DNA of 64,000 nucleotides from Edaphobacter modestus (GCF_004217555.1 NZ_SHKW01000001.1:4402001-4466000), one strand, 5' to 3'. Shown: positions 54,642-63,170, counted from the stretch's first letter. Notes: generated by a model from the sequence alone, not told the origin. Program-made: numbers and translations.

Positions 54642-54817
54642 GTCGCAGCGCAGGATGAGGAGGATATAGGAGGATGATCGTTCGCTTGATGTTGAATAAG
54701 GTCTAGGGAGACCTGAATCAGGTTGGAATCAGACTGAGGAGATCCGAATGTATGCCGTGTCATGGCTGCGCAAGATTGAGAGTTCGCACTGTGATCGGAA
54801 AGCCAAGAATGGAAAAC

Positions 54818-55073
54818 TACGCGTTGAGATCTGTCTCGACCCTTGGATATAGCAGAATTCCCTCGCACCTTCCTTTTTGAGGATTGCTGTTCGATAGGTA
54901 GGAGAACAACTGATACATATGCTCCACGTGGAGTTTCTTAACTCCGAAGCAGTCTCGTGATAGAACTTTGTGTCCAAAATAATGTGTCGATCTCCTTTGT
55001 AGATCGACACATCAGTCTCCATTACAGGCAAGAGCTCTCGAGAGTCGCTTTCGAATCGCTCTCTGCTCTCCAA
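54818..55073 (-). pseudogene. McrC (5-methylcytosine restriction) remnant
   Basis: Leftward reading gives LLPVMETDVSIYKGDRHIIL then DTKFYHE, the PD-(D/E)xK nuclease core of McrC (the DTK catalytic strand). After a shift near 54975 comes LHVEHMYQLFSYLSNSNPQ and CEGILLYPRVETDL, ending at 54818. The N-terminal half of McrC and the partner mcrB are absent. It is a leftover of a McrBC-type restriction system. Confidence 0.7.
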
Positions 55074-55199
55074 TGAAATCTCTCCCTCCCGATCACTAGA
55101 TCTGATCTTTCAGCCTTCAGAAAGTTATAGATAAAGGACTGAAAAACGCGCGCCATACGCTTTTCGTCATCAACGATATTTCGAAAGCGTTAGGCGCCT

Positions 55200-56233
55200 G
55201 AGGTGCTCGTCAGGGTTGAAGCGGCCGGCATGTGCCGGACCGACTTCCAACTCATCAACGGCTACTTCAAGGAAGCACTTAATTTGTCTTTCCCTGCAAT
55301 CCCTGGCCATGAGATCGCCGGTTCAATAGCCGAGATCGGCGGAGCTGTGCCTGCCACTGCGAATCTTGCTATAGGTGATCAAGTCGTCGTCGTGGGGGGA
55401 TGGGGAGATGCACCTGTCGGCAGTGTCGCTCGGGCAACGAGCAGATCTGCGGGCATGGAGCATGGCCAGGCTTTGGCCGATACGGAGGATACGGTGAATT
55501 TGTCCCCATCCCCTACAAATACCTCATCCGTATTGACAAGAACCTCGGGTTGAAATCGGAAAATTGGCGCCGCTAACGGACGCAGGCCTCACGCCATACC
55601 CCGGTCTGAAGAAGTTACGTGCCGCAGGTGTAGTCGGCCCGGATCGGCTGGTCGCTTTTTTGGCGCGGGCGGACTCGGGACCTACGCGGTGCAATATGCA
55701 AAGCTGCTCAGTTCGGGGGCATCGGTCGTAGTTTTCGCTCGGAGCGACGAAAAGCTATTGATCGCTAAGGAGCACGGCGCAGACTTCGTGATAAACACCA
55801 GGGGTAAGTCTCTCGCCGATATTCGTAGCGATCTCACACGAATGACAGGCCAAAGCGAGATCTATGGAGCCATCGACTGCGTTGGCGCTGAAGAGACGAT
55901 TCAGACGGGCCTTGGATTGCTAGCGACGGCCGGGGCGTTCGTCTCGTGGGTCTTGTGGGTAACCGAATCGACATACCTTTATTCCCATTCGTTGCGCGTG
56001 AGTACTCATATCACGGATCGTTCTGGGGAAACTACACAGACTTGAGCGAAGTGATCGCTCTTGCTCAAGAGGGAAGAATCAAGCATGCCATCAAACGCAT
56101 ACGGCTTCAAGACATCAACGAGAATCTTGAGTTGATGGGCGACGGAGATATCGTCGGGCGAGCGGTGGTTGTCTATGGGGAAGGTACCAGGCAATCCAAT
56201 CAAGAACAGGTTGCAATGGCAGCCGCCCGATAA
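55200..56233 (+). pseudogene. Zinc-type alcohol dehydrogenase, truncated and frameshifted
   Basis: An MDR-family alcohol dehydrogenase spread over several frames. LVRVEAAGMCRTDFQLING and FPAIPGHEIAGSIAEIGG hold the catalytic Cys and the GHE zinc ligand; then, in another frame, GTYAVQYAKLLSSGA-type Rossmann sequence, ASVVVFARSDEKLLIAKEHG and YGAIDCVGAEETIQTGLG; finally VGNRIDIPLFPFVAREYSYH, ending VGRAVVVYG. Shifts lie near 55410, 55655 and 55955, and the first residues are missing. Confidence 0.82.
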
Positions 56234-56252
56234 AAATGGTCGAAGGAGACAG

Positions 56253-56590
56253 ATGATGCGCGCGATTTCTAGCCTCATGCTTACGGTCGTCATCTGCCTC
56301 CTTCACAGTTGTATGGGAGGGAACACAATGGCCACAGACACGAACCTCGAGGCGAGGAACAAAGAGCACGTCCGGCATGCATTCGAAATGTGGAGTGAGG
56401 GAACCGCTAGCCCTTTCGATCTACTGGCTCCTGAGGCAAAATGGACCATCGTCGGAAATGCGCCGGTTTCCAGGACCTATAAGAGTCGTCAGGAGTTTCT
56501 TGACGCTGTGATCAAGCCATTCAACGCCCGAATGCAGCAGAGGTTCATCCCTAAAGTTCGAGCGATTTACGGCGATGGCGATATGGTCAC
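56253..56590 (+). pseudogene. SnoaL-like (NTF2-fold) protein, C-terminus replaced
   Basis: An ATG at 56253 (AAGGAG upstream) opens a possible lipoprotein leader (LMLTVVICLLHSC), then NKEHVRHAFEMWSEGTASPF, WTIVGNAPVSRTYKS and FIPKVRAIYGDGDMV, the first two thirds of a SnoaL-type domain. At about 56590 the similarity stops and the frame runs on for 56 unrelated residues antisense to another fragment. The active-site half is lost. Confidence 0.65.
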
Positions 56591-56735
56591 GGCCGCATCA
56601 ACTCGAGCACCCACGCCGTATAGATGTCGATCACCAGCACCTTTCCCGTGCGCTTGCATGCCCGGAAAGTGGAAACGATCCGGTCGATATTCTGTGAAGA
56701 GGAAATTAAAAACGCTTTGTCCAAGAAGGTATAGA
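56587..56735 (-). pseudogene. Metallo-beta-lactamase-fold hydrolase fragment
   Basis: On the minus strand, SSSQNIDRIVSTFRACKRTG then KVLVIDIYTAWVLELMRP matches an internal segment of a family of MBL-fold metallohydrolases as I recall it. It is only about 45 codons long and is joined end to end with the SnoaL fragment on the opposite strand. No metal-binding motif is retained. Confidence 0.45.
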
Positions 56736-56739
56736 TCAC

Positions 56740-56907
56740 CTTATTACGGGCCGCCGTAAAGACGCGTTCGATGCCGCCGTTGCTGAAATTGGCAAAAATG
56801 TCACAGCAGTACAGGGCGATGTTGCGAACCTTAGCGATCTCGACCAATTGTACGAGTCAGTCCAGAAACAAGAGTTCAAGACTCGAAACTTGCTGGGAAA
56901 CCCGTAG
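56740..56907 (+). pseudogene. Short-chain dehydrogenase (SDR) fragment
   Basis: The frame LITGRRKDAFDAAVAEIGKN then VTAVQGDVANLSDLDQLYES and VQKQEF is a typical SDR segment from the cofactor-binding TGRR strand to the GDVANL strand. It ends at a TAG after unrelated residues. The glycine-rich start and catalytic Tyr-x3-Lys are missing. Confidence 0.65.
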
Positions 56908-57113
56908 CTGATCCTGATGTTTGGGCAGCTGTTCTCGCTACTTGACCCCATCAAGAAATTCTCCAATGGCTCCCGGTTCACACACTCTAGCGAAGTTTGC
57001 ACCAGAACCCTTAAATGACCGGCATTTCCCAGACCGATCCGGATTGTTGGACGGGAAGGCGGTTATCATCATCAATCAATTCGTTACTCGATCATATTCG
57101 CCCGGCGCGAAGT

Positions 57114-58979
57114 TCAGCCGTACACAACGAACCCCGCAGGAGGGACGGTTAGAAATATGGCCTTCCCGTTCATCGATTCTACGGTTAACTTCTGGCCGAT
57201 TTCTGGCGCCTTGGTTGAATAAACGCAAGTCAAAACACTGCCAGGCGCGTGAAGATCGTTGTCGATCGTTACGAACGCACTTGTTTCGTTGTCGGGGTCT
57301 GTGTTGATTGCACAGAGCAACTCGTTCTCATCAAAAATGCGCGACCACGATACGATGGAGCGCATCCTGCCCGCGCCGATTCGTTCGGGAAATCCGAAGT
57401 GCTGACCGTCTCCCGAAATCTGTCGCAGGAATTGCCGTCCGCGTCGCAATGGTAAGCGCTCTCGACGCAGCTTGTGGATCTTGCTTAGTTCCTGATACAC
57501 AGGTTGGTCATCTATAAAGAAGTGGCGGTCGTGGGAACGGAAAGCGCCGAACCTGCCGCCGAACATCGACTCACGGATATAGCGGTCCGACGCGTTTCCA
57601 CCGCCTTCACCATCGAACAGCTGCTCGGTTCCATAGTAGATGCATGGGATACCAAGGGTAGTGGCATTCAGTGCCATTACTGCCAAGACAAGCTTCCCGA
57701 AGCCGCCGGCGCAAAAACGATGCTTTTGCTCACCCTGATCCACGTGGTCGTGGTCGTCTACGGAAGTAACAACTTTGTCACGAAACCAGACGTGGGAATC
57801 CTTTCGTAGCAGCAGCGAATTTCTAAAAAGATCAAAATATTCGGTTGGATTAGTCTCGCCTTTCACCAAACCGATCATTTTCGCGCGCTCGTCGGAGATG
57901 CCGAGCGCGGCATCCAGACCTGTAACCTCCAACCGATCGAATGCGAATTCACGGCCGCCAGTGATTTCCCCGATGACATAAAAGTTCTCTTTGCCAATGG
58001 CCTCCGCAAATTCGTGGATTGCCGATGAGAAAAAGCGCGCCGCCCCTGGATCCATGTGCTTTACCGTATCGAGACGAAAGCCATCCAGGTCAGCAAAGGC
58101 AATCCAAAACTTATAGACCTCGCATAAGTGGCCTAATGTTGGTGATACCGAATAGTCGTCAATCTGGTCCACGCCGTTCAAGAGTTTTCGTTCGCCATGA
58201 TGCAAGTCCTTCAGCCCGAAGAAGTCCCCGTCCGCAAATTCGGGAAAGAAATCAAAATTCTTAATATGTCCCTCGCGGGTAAACGTGTCCGCCGTCTGGA
58301 GCTCCGACGGCCAAATGCCAGCGTCGGGGAAGGCCTCGGGATGGATGCCGAGGTCGATCGGCGCAAATGGAAGCGTAGGATTGCCTGCGGAATCGCGAAA
58401 TCCACGAACGCGGAACTGCTGCCCGTTCCAGGAAGGATTGTCCTGTTCGTAACGGAACACATCGCCGGAATGATTCAAGATGATATCGAGAATGATGCGC
58501 ATCCCCATCGAATGCGCGGTGTTCACCAACCGTCGAAGGTCATCTCGAGTGCCGAAGTGGGGATCCACATCGAGGAAGTGCTGAATACCATACCCATGGT
58601 AGCTGTTGTCTGCATTGACCTGCTTAAACACAGGGCTGATCCACAGCACTGTCACTCCGAGGCGTTTCAAATAGCCTAACTTGGATTCCACCCCGGCGAG
58701 GTTTCCTCCGACGAAGTTAGTTCCAGCGTCCCGCCAGGCTGCAGCGTCGGAGGGCGTCCGGATCGCATTCCCGTTATCGCCGGGAACAAAGGGAGGTGTT
58801 GTGCCCGCGCTGACCGGGTTACCATTGTTATCGCGGAAGCCGCTCTCCTTCGCGTTGGAGAAGCGGTCCAACATAAGAAAGTAGACTACTTCGTCTTCCC
58901 AATGGGTTGGTGAAGGAAAGAAATCCTGATTGGCCACCATCCCACCGAGATTCAAGTTGCTGAGAGATTTCTCGGCCAT
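57114..58979 (-). CDS. GH13 alpha-amylase-family enzyme
   Basis: An intact 621-aa glycoside hydrolase. The four GH13 regions are present in order: DIILNHSG (region I), GFRLDTVKH with the nucleophile Asp (region II), VIGEITGG with the acid Glu (region III) and VTSVDDHDH (region IV). The N-terminal part has WEDEVVYFLMLDRFSNA and NFVGGNLAGVESKLGYLKRL. No signal peptide is visible, so it probably acts in the cytoplasm on alpha-glucans, for example trehalose or glycogen side products. No strong ribosome site is seen. It stands alone between a pseudogene cluster and a non-coding stretch. Confidence 0.92.
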   Translation of the reverse strand: MAEKSLSNLNLGGMVANQDFFPSPTHWEDEVVYFLMLDRFSNAKESGFRDNNGNPVSAGTTPPFVPGDNGNAIRTPSDAAAWRDAGTNFVGGNLAGVESKLGYLKRLGVTVLWISPVFKQVNADNSYHGYGIQHFLDVDPHFGTRDDLRRLVNTAHSMGMRIILDIILNHSGDVFRYEQDNPSWNGQQFRVRGFRDSAGNPTLPFAPIDLGIHPEAFPDAGIWPSELQTADTFTREGHIKNFDFFPEFADGDFFGLKDLHHGERKLLNGVDQIDDYSVSPTLGHLCEVYKFWIAFADLDGFRLDTVKHMDPGAARFFSSAIHEFAEAIGKENFYVIGEITGGREFAFDRLEVTGLDAALGISDERAKMIGLVKGETNPTEYFDLFRNSLLLRKDSHVWFRDKVVTSVDDHDHVDQGEQKHRFCAGGFGKLVLAVMALNATTLGIPCIYYGTEQLFDGEGGGNASDRYIRESMFGGRFGAFRSHDRHFFIDDQPVYQELSKIHKLRRERLPLRRGRQFLRQISGDGQHFGFPERIGAGRMRSIVSWSRIFDENELLCAINTDPDNETSAFVTIDNDLHAPGSVLTCVYSTKAPEIGQKLTVESMNGKAIFLTVPPAGFVVYG

Positions 58980-59697
58980 AGTGGCTATAAAGATACTTCA
59001 AAAACTTCCATCCGTGCACGAGCATCCTGATTTTTGCGCGCTCACTGCATTGCATTCCGTGCTGATCGGCTCCGTTTGGCGCGAAACCCCATTTCATGAA
59101 AAACCCGGTGCTGCTGTCCACAAGCAACTAAAGGGTGCATTACCTTCCGGTAACTTCGGAACGGCAGGATCTGTCTCCAGAAACGCGGTTCTGCAAAGTT
59201 TTGGTCCGCAACGAATGTGCCGACTCCGGGCGGTTGGTCGGCAAACAGGAAGTGATCCATTCGTGACGGACAACTTCCGAATAGACCGTAACCCGGGAAC
59301 TATTGTCGAACCATCACAGATGGCGACGCTGGACGAGTAGAGATTTCAGACGCCTTGCGACGACTCCTGCCTTGGCTGCCGATTCCACGCCATCGCGCTT
59401 AGAACTCTCTTTGGCTGGCGCGAAAATCTGGGCAGATGCAGAATTCCATTGACTAGGCGACTCATTCGGTCTAACGTTCGTTCCGGTTTGGTTTTCCGAA
59501 TCGGCCAGGCTTGTCCGGCCCCCTCCATGGTTATTGTTCGCCGAGATACCGGCGAATCAATTGTTAGTTGCAGGAACACAAAAATGGAGTTTTATGTCCG
59601 ATGAAGATGCTCTCCGCTGCTGCGCAACTGCTCAGTCGACCTTCGTTTCCTACGGTGCTTAAATCGTACAATCTCGCGTACTAGCGAAGGGGAGGAT
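58980..59697. other. Non-coding stretch before the PatG-like cassette
   Basis: Several short open frames exist on both strands but none shows a ribosome site, a family motif or a plausible composition. The right end should hold the promoter of the PatG-like gene, whose ATG follows AGGGGAGGAT. Confidence 0.4.
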
Positions 59698-60645
59698 ATG
59701 AACGAACAAAATGAAACGATAGAACGGCCGATGGAGCAATCGACTAAGGCAAATGACCTGAGGTCCACTGCGCCCTTGCCCGAGGCCCGAACGACTGCGT
59801 CAATCGCTCCACAGTCGGGAGGCGGAACATGTGGTTGTGGATGCGCTGCCAGTTCGCCTTCCAATGGTACAAGCACGGTTTCTTATGTCTATGCCATCGG
59901 CCGGGTCGAAGCTCGCTTCCCGAACCTCTCCGCGGAAAAGGAGTTTGCCCAGGCAACGGGACGGACAGAGACCGCCGGGAAAACCGACCAACAAACCTTC
60001 CACGCCGTATTGTCCAAGCGCGAGAACCGCTACCTGGTGCGCCAACTCTGCTGGGTACTGACCATCCAGGGGATGGACACCTACCTGTTGACGGCGCGCG
60101 ATCCCGCGGACGTCGATCTGCTGGTGGAAGCCATCCGCCCTGCCCCCACCCCCAATGACATCGATGTCGTCATCGGCCTGCGGGGACCGATCGCCTCGCC
60201 GGAAATGTGCAATGGGCTCATGGTTCCCATTGTCGCATTCGACCAAATCTATTCCTTCGATCGCGACGCGCTCGTCAAGGCCATCCCCAGGCCGGAGAAG
60301 ACGACGGCCGCGCAGTTCGCCCCCGCGGCCGAGGAACTGTTCAACAGGATCATTCAAATGACGGACAATGCCGGCGCGACCGATGAGCATCGCGCCTTGA
60401 ATTATCTTGCGATGCGTTATCCGGCCATTTATGCCAAGGCCGCCGAAGAGTTTGGGCAGGCGTCTTCGCTGACCGGAGTGGAAGTGCGTCTCTCGCCTCT
60501 GAGCGGCACGCGCAACATCGTCGACGTCATCTTCTCCTACACCAATCGCAATACTGATTTCACGGAGAAGTTCTCTGTACGTTGCGACATGACCGAGGAG
60601 TTTCCGTTTCTGGTGACCAAGTTGTCACCGTACTACGACCGTTAA
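59698..60645 (+). CDS. PatG C-terminal-domain-like protein with Cys cluster
   Basis: A 315-aa protein without a signal peptide. The first 55 residues are low-complexity with a Cys cluster GGGTCGCGCA (Cys45, 47, 49). The rest matches my memory of the C-terminal domain of cyanobactin-type PatG proteases: VYAIGRVEARFPNLSAEKEF, ENRYLVRQLCWVLTIQGMDT, DIDVVIGLRGPIASPEMCNG, DEHRALNYLAMRYPAIYAKA, ending FLVTKLSPYYDR. In other genomes this domain is often fused to a subtilase; here the protease is a separate gene 925 bases downstream, with two small Cys-rich genes between. AGGGGAGG precedes the ATG. Biochemical role unknown; a scaffold or recognition partner is possible. Confidence 0.75.
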   Translation: MNEQNETIERPMEQSTKANDLRSTAPLPEARTTASIAPQSGGGTCGCGCAASSPSNGTSTVSYVYAIGRVEARFPNLSAEKEFAQATGRTETAGKTDQQTFHAVLSKRENRYLVRQLCWVLTIQGMDTYLLTARDPADVDLLVEAIRPAPTPNDIDVVIGLRGPIASPEMCNGLMVPIVAFDQIYSFDRDALVKAIPRPEKTTAAQFAPAAEELFNRIIQMTDNAGATDEHRALNYLAMRYPAIYAKAAEEFGQASSLTGVEVRLSPLSGTRNIVDVIFSYTNRNTDFTEKFSVRCDMTEEFPFLVTKLSPYYDR

Positions 60646-60669
60646 GACCTAAGTGAAGGGAGATCTTGA

Positions 60670-60933
60670 ATGAAAGCTATTAGCATGCCAGGATTTACGG
60701 CAGAACAGTCACTGTATGGAAGCAACGGGCAGGCTTACGCGCGTGCATCTGATGCTCTGTATGCATCTGCTGTAGAAATAGTCCCGCAGGGTTGCTATTT
60801 GATAGATGGACAGTTTTGGTGTGATCTGCCTAGATTTCCTGTTCCTAAGCCTGGGCCTGAACATAAATGCCGTTTTGAATGCCGCCGCAGATTTAGTGGG
60901 CCGGAGTTGGCAGCCTGCCTTGCAGAGTGTTGA
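60670..60933 (+). CDS. Small Cys-rich protein with PGFTAEQSLY motif (candidate precursor 1)
   Basis: An 87-aa protein with AAGGGAG before the ATG, 24 bases after the PatG-like stop. The N-terminal MPGFTAEQSLY (residues 6-16) is shared with the next small gene (PGFAAEASLY) and would serve as a leader or recognition element. The C-terminal half has six Cys (42, 51, 67, 71, 83, 87); the last four form CxxxC-x11-CxxxC, the spacing of helical-hairpin peptides. No signal peptide. It could be the substrate of the neighbouring subtilase; modification chemistry is unknown. Confidence 0.7.
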   Translation: MKAISMPGFTAEQSLYGSNGQAYARASDALYASAVEIVPQGCYLIDGQFWCDLPRFPVPKPGPEHKCRFECRRRFSGPELAACLAEC

Positions 60934-60953
60934 AGGATCCTAACTGGATGGTG

Positions 60954-61018
60954 TTGCCGTTACCGAGATGTCACCATACTACGACCACTAAGCCAAAAAA
61001 GCTGAAAGGAGACCTGGA
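60954..61018 (+). repeat. Degenerate duplicate of the PatG-like gene end
   Basis: The bases before the second small gene read VTEMSPYYDH and a TAA, then a purine-rich ribosome site and ATG. The true gene end at 60615-60671 reads VTKLSPYYDR, TAA, ribosome site, ATG. Stop, spacer and AAGGAGA/AAGGGAGA site align. This is the scar of a tandem duplication that copied the gene tail together with the following small gene. Confidence 0.7.
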
Positions 61019-61300
61019 ATGAACACCCCCCCAGGCTTTGCTGCTGAGGCGTCGCTTTACAACGTTAGCACTCGCTACCAAGCCACTCCTGAAGCGACTG
61101 TCCACTGTGGGCTTGTCCAACCGGCTGGCCCCTTCTCTGATTACGCTAACTTGGATACGTCATTTCCTTTCTTCGGCCCCGTGTATACGCCTCGCCCGAT
61201 CCCTTGCTTGAGGTGGCAGTGTATCGATTTTCCGAACCAGGGTCCATACTGCTTCCGAACATTAGGTTTTTGGAACTCTGTCACCCATCGTTGTGAATGA
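61019..61300 (+). CDS. Small Cys-rich protein with PGFAAEASLY motif (candidate precursor 2)
   Basis: A 93-aa protein with AAAGGAG before the ATG. Residues 5-14 (PGFAAEASLY) match the start of candidate precursor 1; the rest diverges. Five Cys (30, 63, 68, 78, 92) and several aromatic and Pro residues lie in the C-terminal part (IPCLRWQCIDFPNQGPYC). A conserved leader with a variable core is the expected pattern for a processed peptide family. Preceded by a remnant of the PatG-like gene end, so it arose by local duplication. Confidence 0.68.
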   Translation: MNTPPGFAAEASLYNVSTRYQATPEATVHCGLVQPAGPFSDYANLDTSFPFFGPVYTPRPIPCLRWQCIDFPNQGPYCFRTLGFWNSVTHRCE

Positions 61301-61569
61301 ATATGACCTTGCCGAAAAGTGGCCCGCGTGATTGATTGTTATCCGAGTTAAGGATCAGAAGCTGCGCAAATAATATGCAACGCTGCTGAATCGCAAAATA
61401 GAATTTTCCGTTTTGCTAAGCGCGACACGGGCTATACACATTGCTAGCGTCTTCATGCGTCCCCGGGAATCGCGGCATCTTCATTGGCACTACCCACTGG
61501 GCGGCGTTTGCGCTTCAGAGAAACTCGCCCAGGTATTTAGGATGGGCAGAGCAATCATGACAAAACCTT

Positions 61570-62445
61570 ATGGTTCCTTTGGAGTTAGTCAAGCTCACAC
61601 CGTTGATGGAACGTACAAGCGGTAGGCTTGACGTTAAGATTGGGCTCATTGATGGGCCTGTCGTTAGTGGACATCCCGATCTGGCGAGTGAACATCTCCG
61701 CGAGATTACAGGAAACAACAGCGGTACCTGTACTCAGGCCAACAGTGCGGCATGTTTGCACGGAACCTTCGTTGCCGGAATCTTATCTGCAAAGCGGAGT
61801 TCCCCTGCGCCCTCGATTTGCCCAGCCTGTACGCTCCTGATCCGCCCTATTTTCGCGGAAGCAACCTCCGGGCGCGAACAGATGCCGAGCGCTACACCCC
61901 AAGAGCTTGCAGCGGCGATCATCGAATGTGTTGACGCAGGCGCACGGGTGATCAACCTGAGCCTTGCCTTGGCAAAACCTTCTGTCAAGGGGGACCAGGC
62001 ACTGCAAGAGGCACTCAACCATGCCCTTAAGCGAGGTGCGATCGTGGTCGCAGCGGCGGGCAATCAGGGCACCCTCGGCAGCTCCGCCATCACACGCCAT
62101 CAGTGGGTCATCTCCGTCATGGCTTGTAACCTTGCAGGTAGACCGATGAACGAGTCAAATCTGGGAAGTTCGATCGGCAGGTGGGGCTTAAGCGCACCCG
62201 GCGATGGTATTACCAGCCTCGGGGCTGAAGGACAAACTCTCACGCTCGGGGGTACCAGCGTTTCCGTGCCATTTGTGACAGGTACGGTTGCGCTGCTGTG
62301 GTCGGAATTTCCCTCTGCGACCGCCGCCCAAATCAAGCTCGCCATTACACAGGGATCCACACGGCGGCGCGCCTCGGTAGTTCCGCCGTTGCTTAATGCG
62401 GAAGCAGCGTACCAAATTCTGTTGACAGCAATTGGAAAGGGGTAA
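61570..62445 (+). CDS. Subtilase (S8) of the PatA/PatG-like type
   Basis: About 291 aa. The catalytic triad is visible: Asp28 in IGLIDGPV, His64 in ACLHGTFVAGI, Ser230 in LGGTSVSVPF, with oxyanion Asn165 in AAAGNQGTLG. Other blocks are GARVINLSLALAKPS, SNLGSSIGRWGLSAPGDGI and GTVALLWSEFPSATAAQIK. Extra Cys pairs (ICPACTL, GTCTQ with AACLHG) are typical of this branch. No signal peptide or long prodomain, and no clear ribosome site; the ATG at 61570 is the first in frame upstream of the domain. It probably cleaves the PGFxAExSLY proteins, by analogy to cyanobactin proteases. The gene is intact. Confidence 0.82.
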   Translation: MVPLELVKLTPLMERTSGRLDVKIGLIDGPVVSGHPDLASEHLREITGNNSGTCTQANSAACLHGTFVAGILSAKRSSPAPSICPACTLLIRPIFAEATSGREQMPSATPQELAAAIIECVDAGARVINLSLALAKPSVKGDQALQEALNHALKRGAIVVAAAGNQGTLGSSAITRHQWVISVMACNLAGRPMNESNLGSSIGRWGLSAPGDGITSLGAEGQTLTLGGTSVSVPFVTGTVALLWSEFPSATAAQIKLAITQGSTRRRASVVPPLLNAEAAYQILLTAIGKG

Positions 62446-62628
62446 ATGAGCCCGGTAAATCCGGGCCAAAATCCCACGAAAGATTCGCTGGTCTGTCCGA
62501 CCGCCGTGAACAGTGTTCTCACAAGCTGGTTCCTGCCTAGTCGCCAGTGTTATCGAAAGGACTGCGAAACGTTAGGACTCTATCGTGACTGCCCAGACAC
62601 AGATCCGCGCGGTCGCACGAATAGCTAG
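62446..62628 (+). CDS. Small Cys-containing protein coupled to the subtilase
   Basis: A 60-aa reading whose ATG directly follows the subtilase TAA (TAAATG), with AAAGGGG upstream, so translation is likely coupled. It has four Cys (17, 35, 40, 49), including RQCYRKDCETLGLYRDCP, and lacks the PGFxAExSLY motif. It may be a third small substrate or an accessory peptide. No family recognised; reality rests on the coupling and position. Confidence 0.5.
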   Translation: MSPVNPGQNPTKDSLVCPTAVNSVLTSWFLPSRQCYRKDCETLGLYRDCPDTDPRGRTNS

Positions 62629-62702
62629 TCGGGCAGTTAGGATAGAGCCGTTTGAAGGGAGCCGCTGGCGTTTGCGGCGGATGCGATCGGGCTATGGGAA
62701 TT

Positions 62703-62768
62703 CAATTGACTTTCGCCTGCAACAGATTGATGGATAGCGAGTTAGTAAAAAGAGGCGAAAGTCGATTG
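62703..62768. repeat. 16-bp imperfect inverted repeat
   Basis: CAATTGACTTTCGCCT (62703-62718) and AGGCGAAAGTCGATTG (62753-62768) pair with one mismatch around a 34-base loop. It follows the peptide cassette and could be its terminator stem or one end of a mobile element. Confidence 0.4.
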
Positions 62769-63028
62769 ACACCCTTCCGGCAGCCCATAATGTCCAGAGT
62801 ATCGCACGCATAGCATCCGCCACGCCAGCGGCTTAGTTCAAACGGGGTTTGCGGTAAGAACGCCGGGTTGGTGTGACAGTACACCCCCTCTCGTCAAGTC
62901 AGTTGATGCCAAATCGGACCTATTCACATCGACTGACACTTTTGCTTACATTGGGCGTCTCCGAAGGAAAAGTCACTTTATGGGTGCTTGCTGGAGGACG
63001 AGATCGCCTTTTGGATGCTCGAAGTGTC

Positions 63029-63170
63029 AACTTATGGTGTGTCTGAGCTGACAAGCCCCTGAAAATGCTGTAACGCGGAACTCAGCTTATGGTGCTACTC
63101 ACATGGTTGTGGTTTGCACAATAAGTTGAAATTGTGACCGCATAAAGTGAAATTGTTAACCCCATAAGTA
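63029..63170. repeat. Cluster of short direct and inverted repeats at an element edge
   Basis: AACTTATGGTG (63029-63039) and GCTTATGGTG (63085-63094) are near copies. Two tandem 21-base units (ATAAGTTGAAATTGTGACC..., 63121-63141 and 63142-63162) differ at five positions. ATAAGTT is the complement of AACTTAT, so the two groups face each other. Such multiple terminal repeats are typical of IS21-like or recombinase-borne element ends. The rest of 62629-63289 shows no gene. Confidence 0.45.

Noticed and set aside
59042..59579. Short minus-strand frames between the amylase and the PatG-like gene
   Set aside because: No ribosome sites, no motif and poor composition; treated as non-coding.
61413..61625. 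70-codon frame before the subtilase
   Set aside because: It overlaps the start of the subtilase in another frame and has no motif; the subtilase reading carries the catalytic triad.
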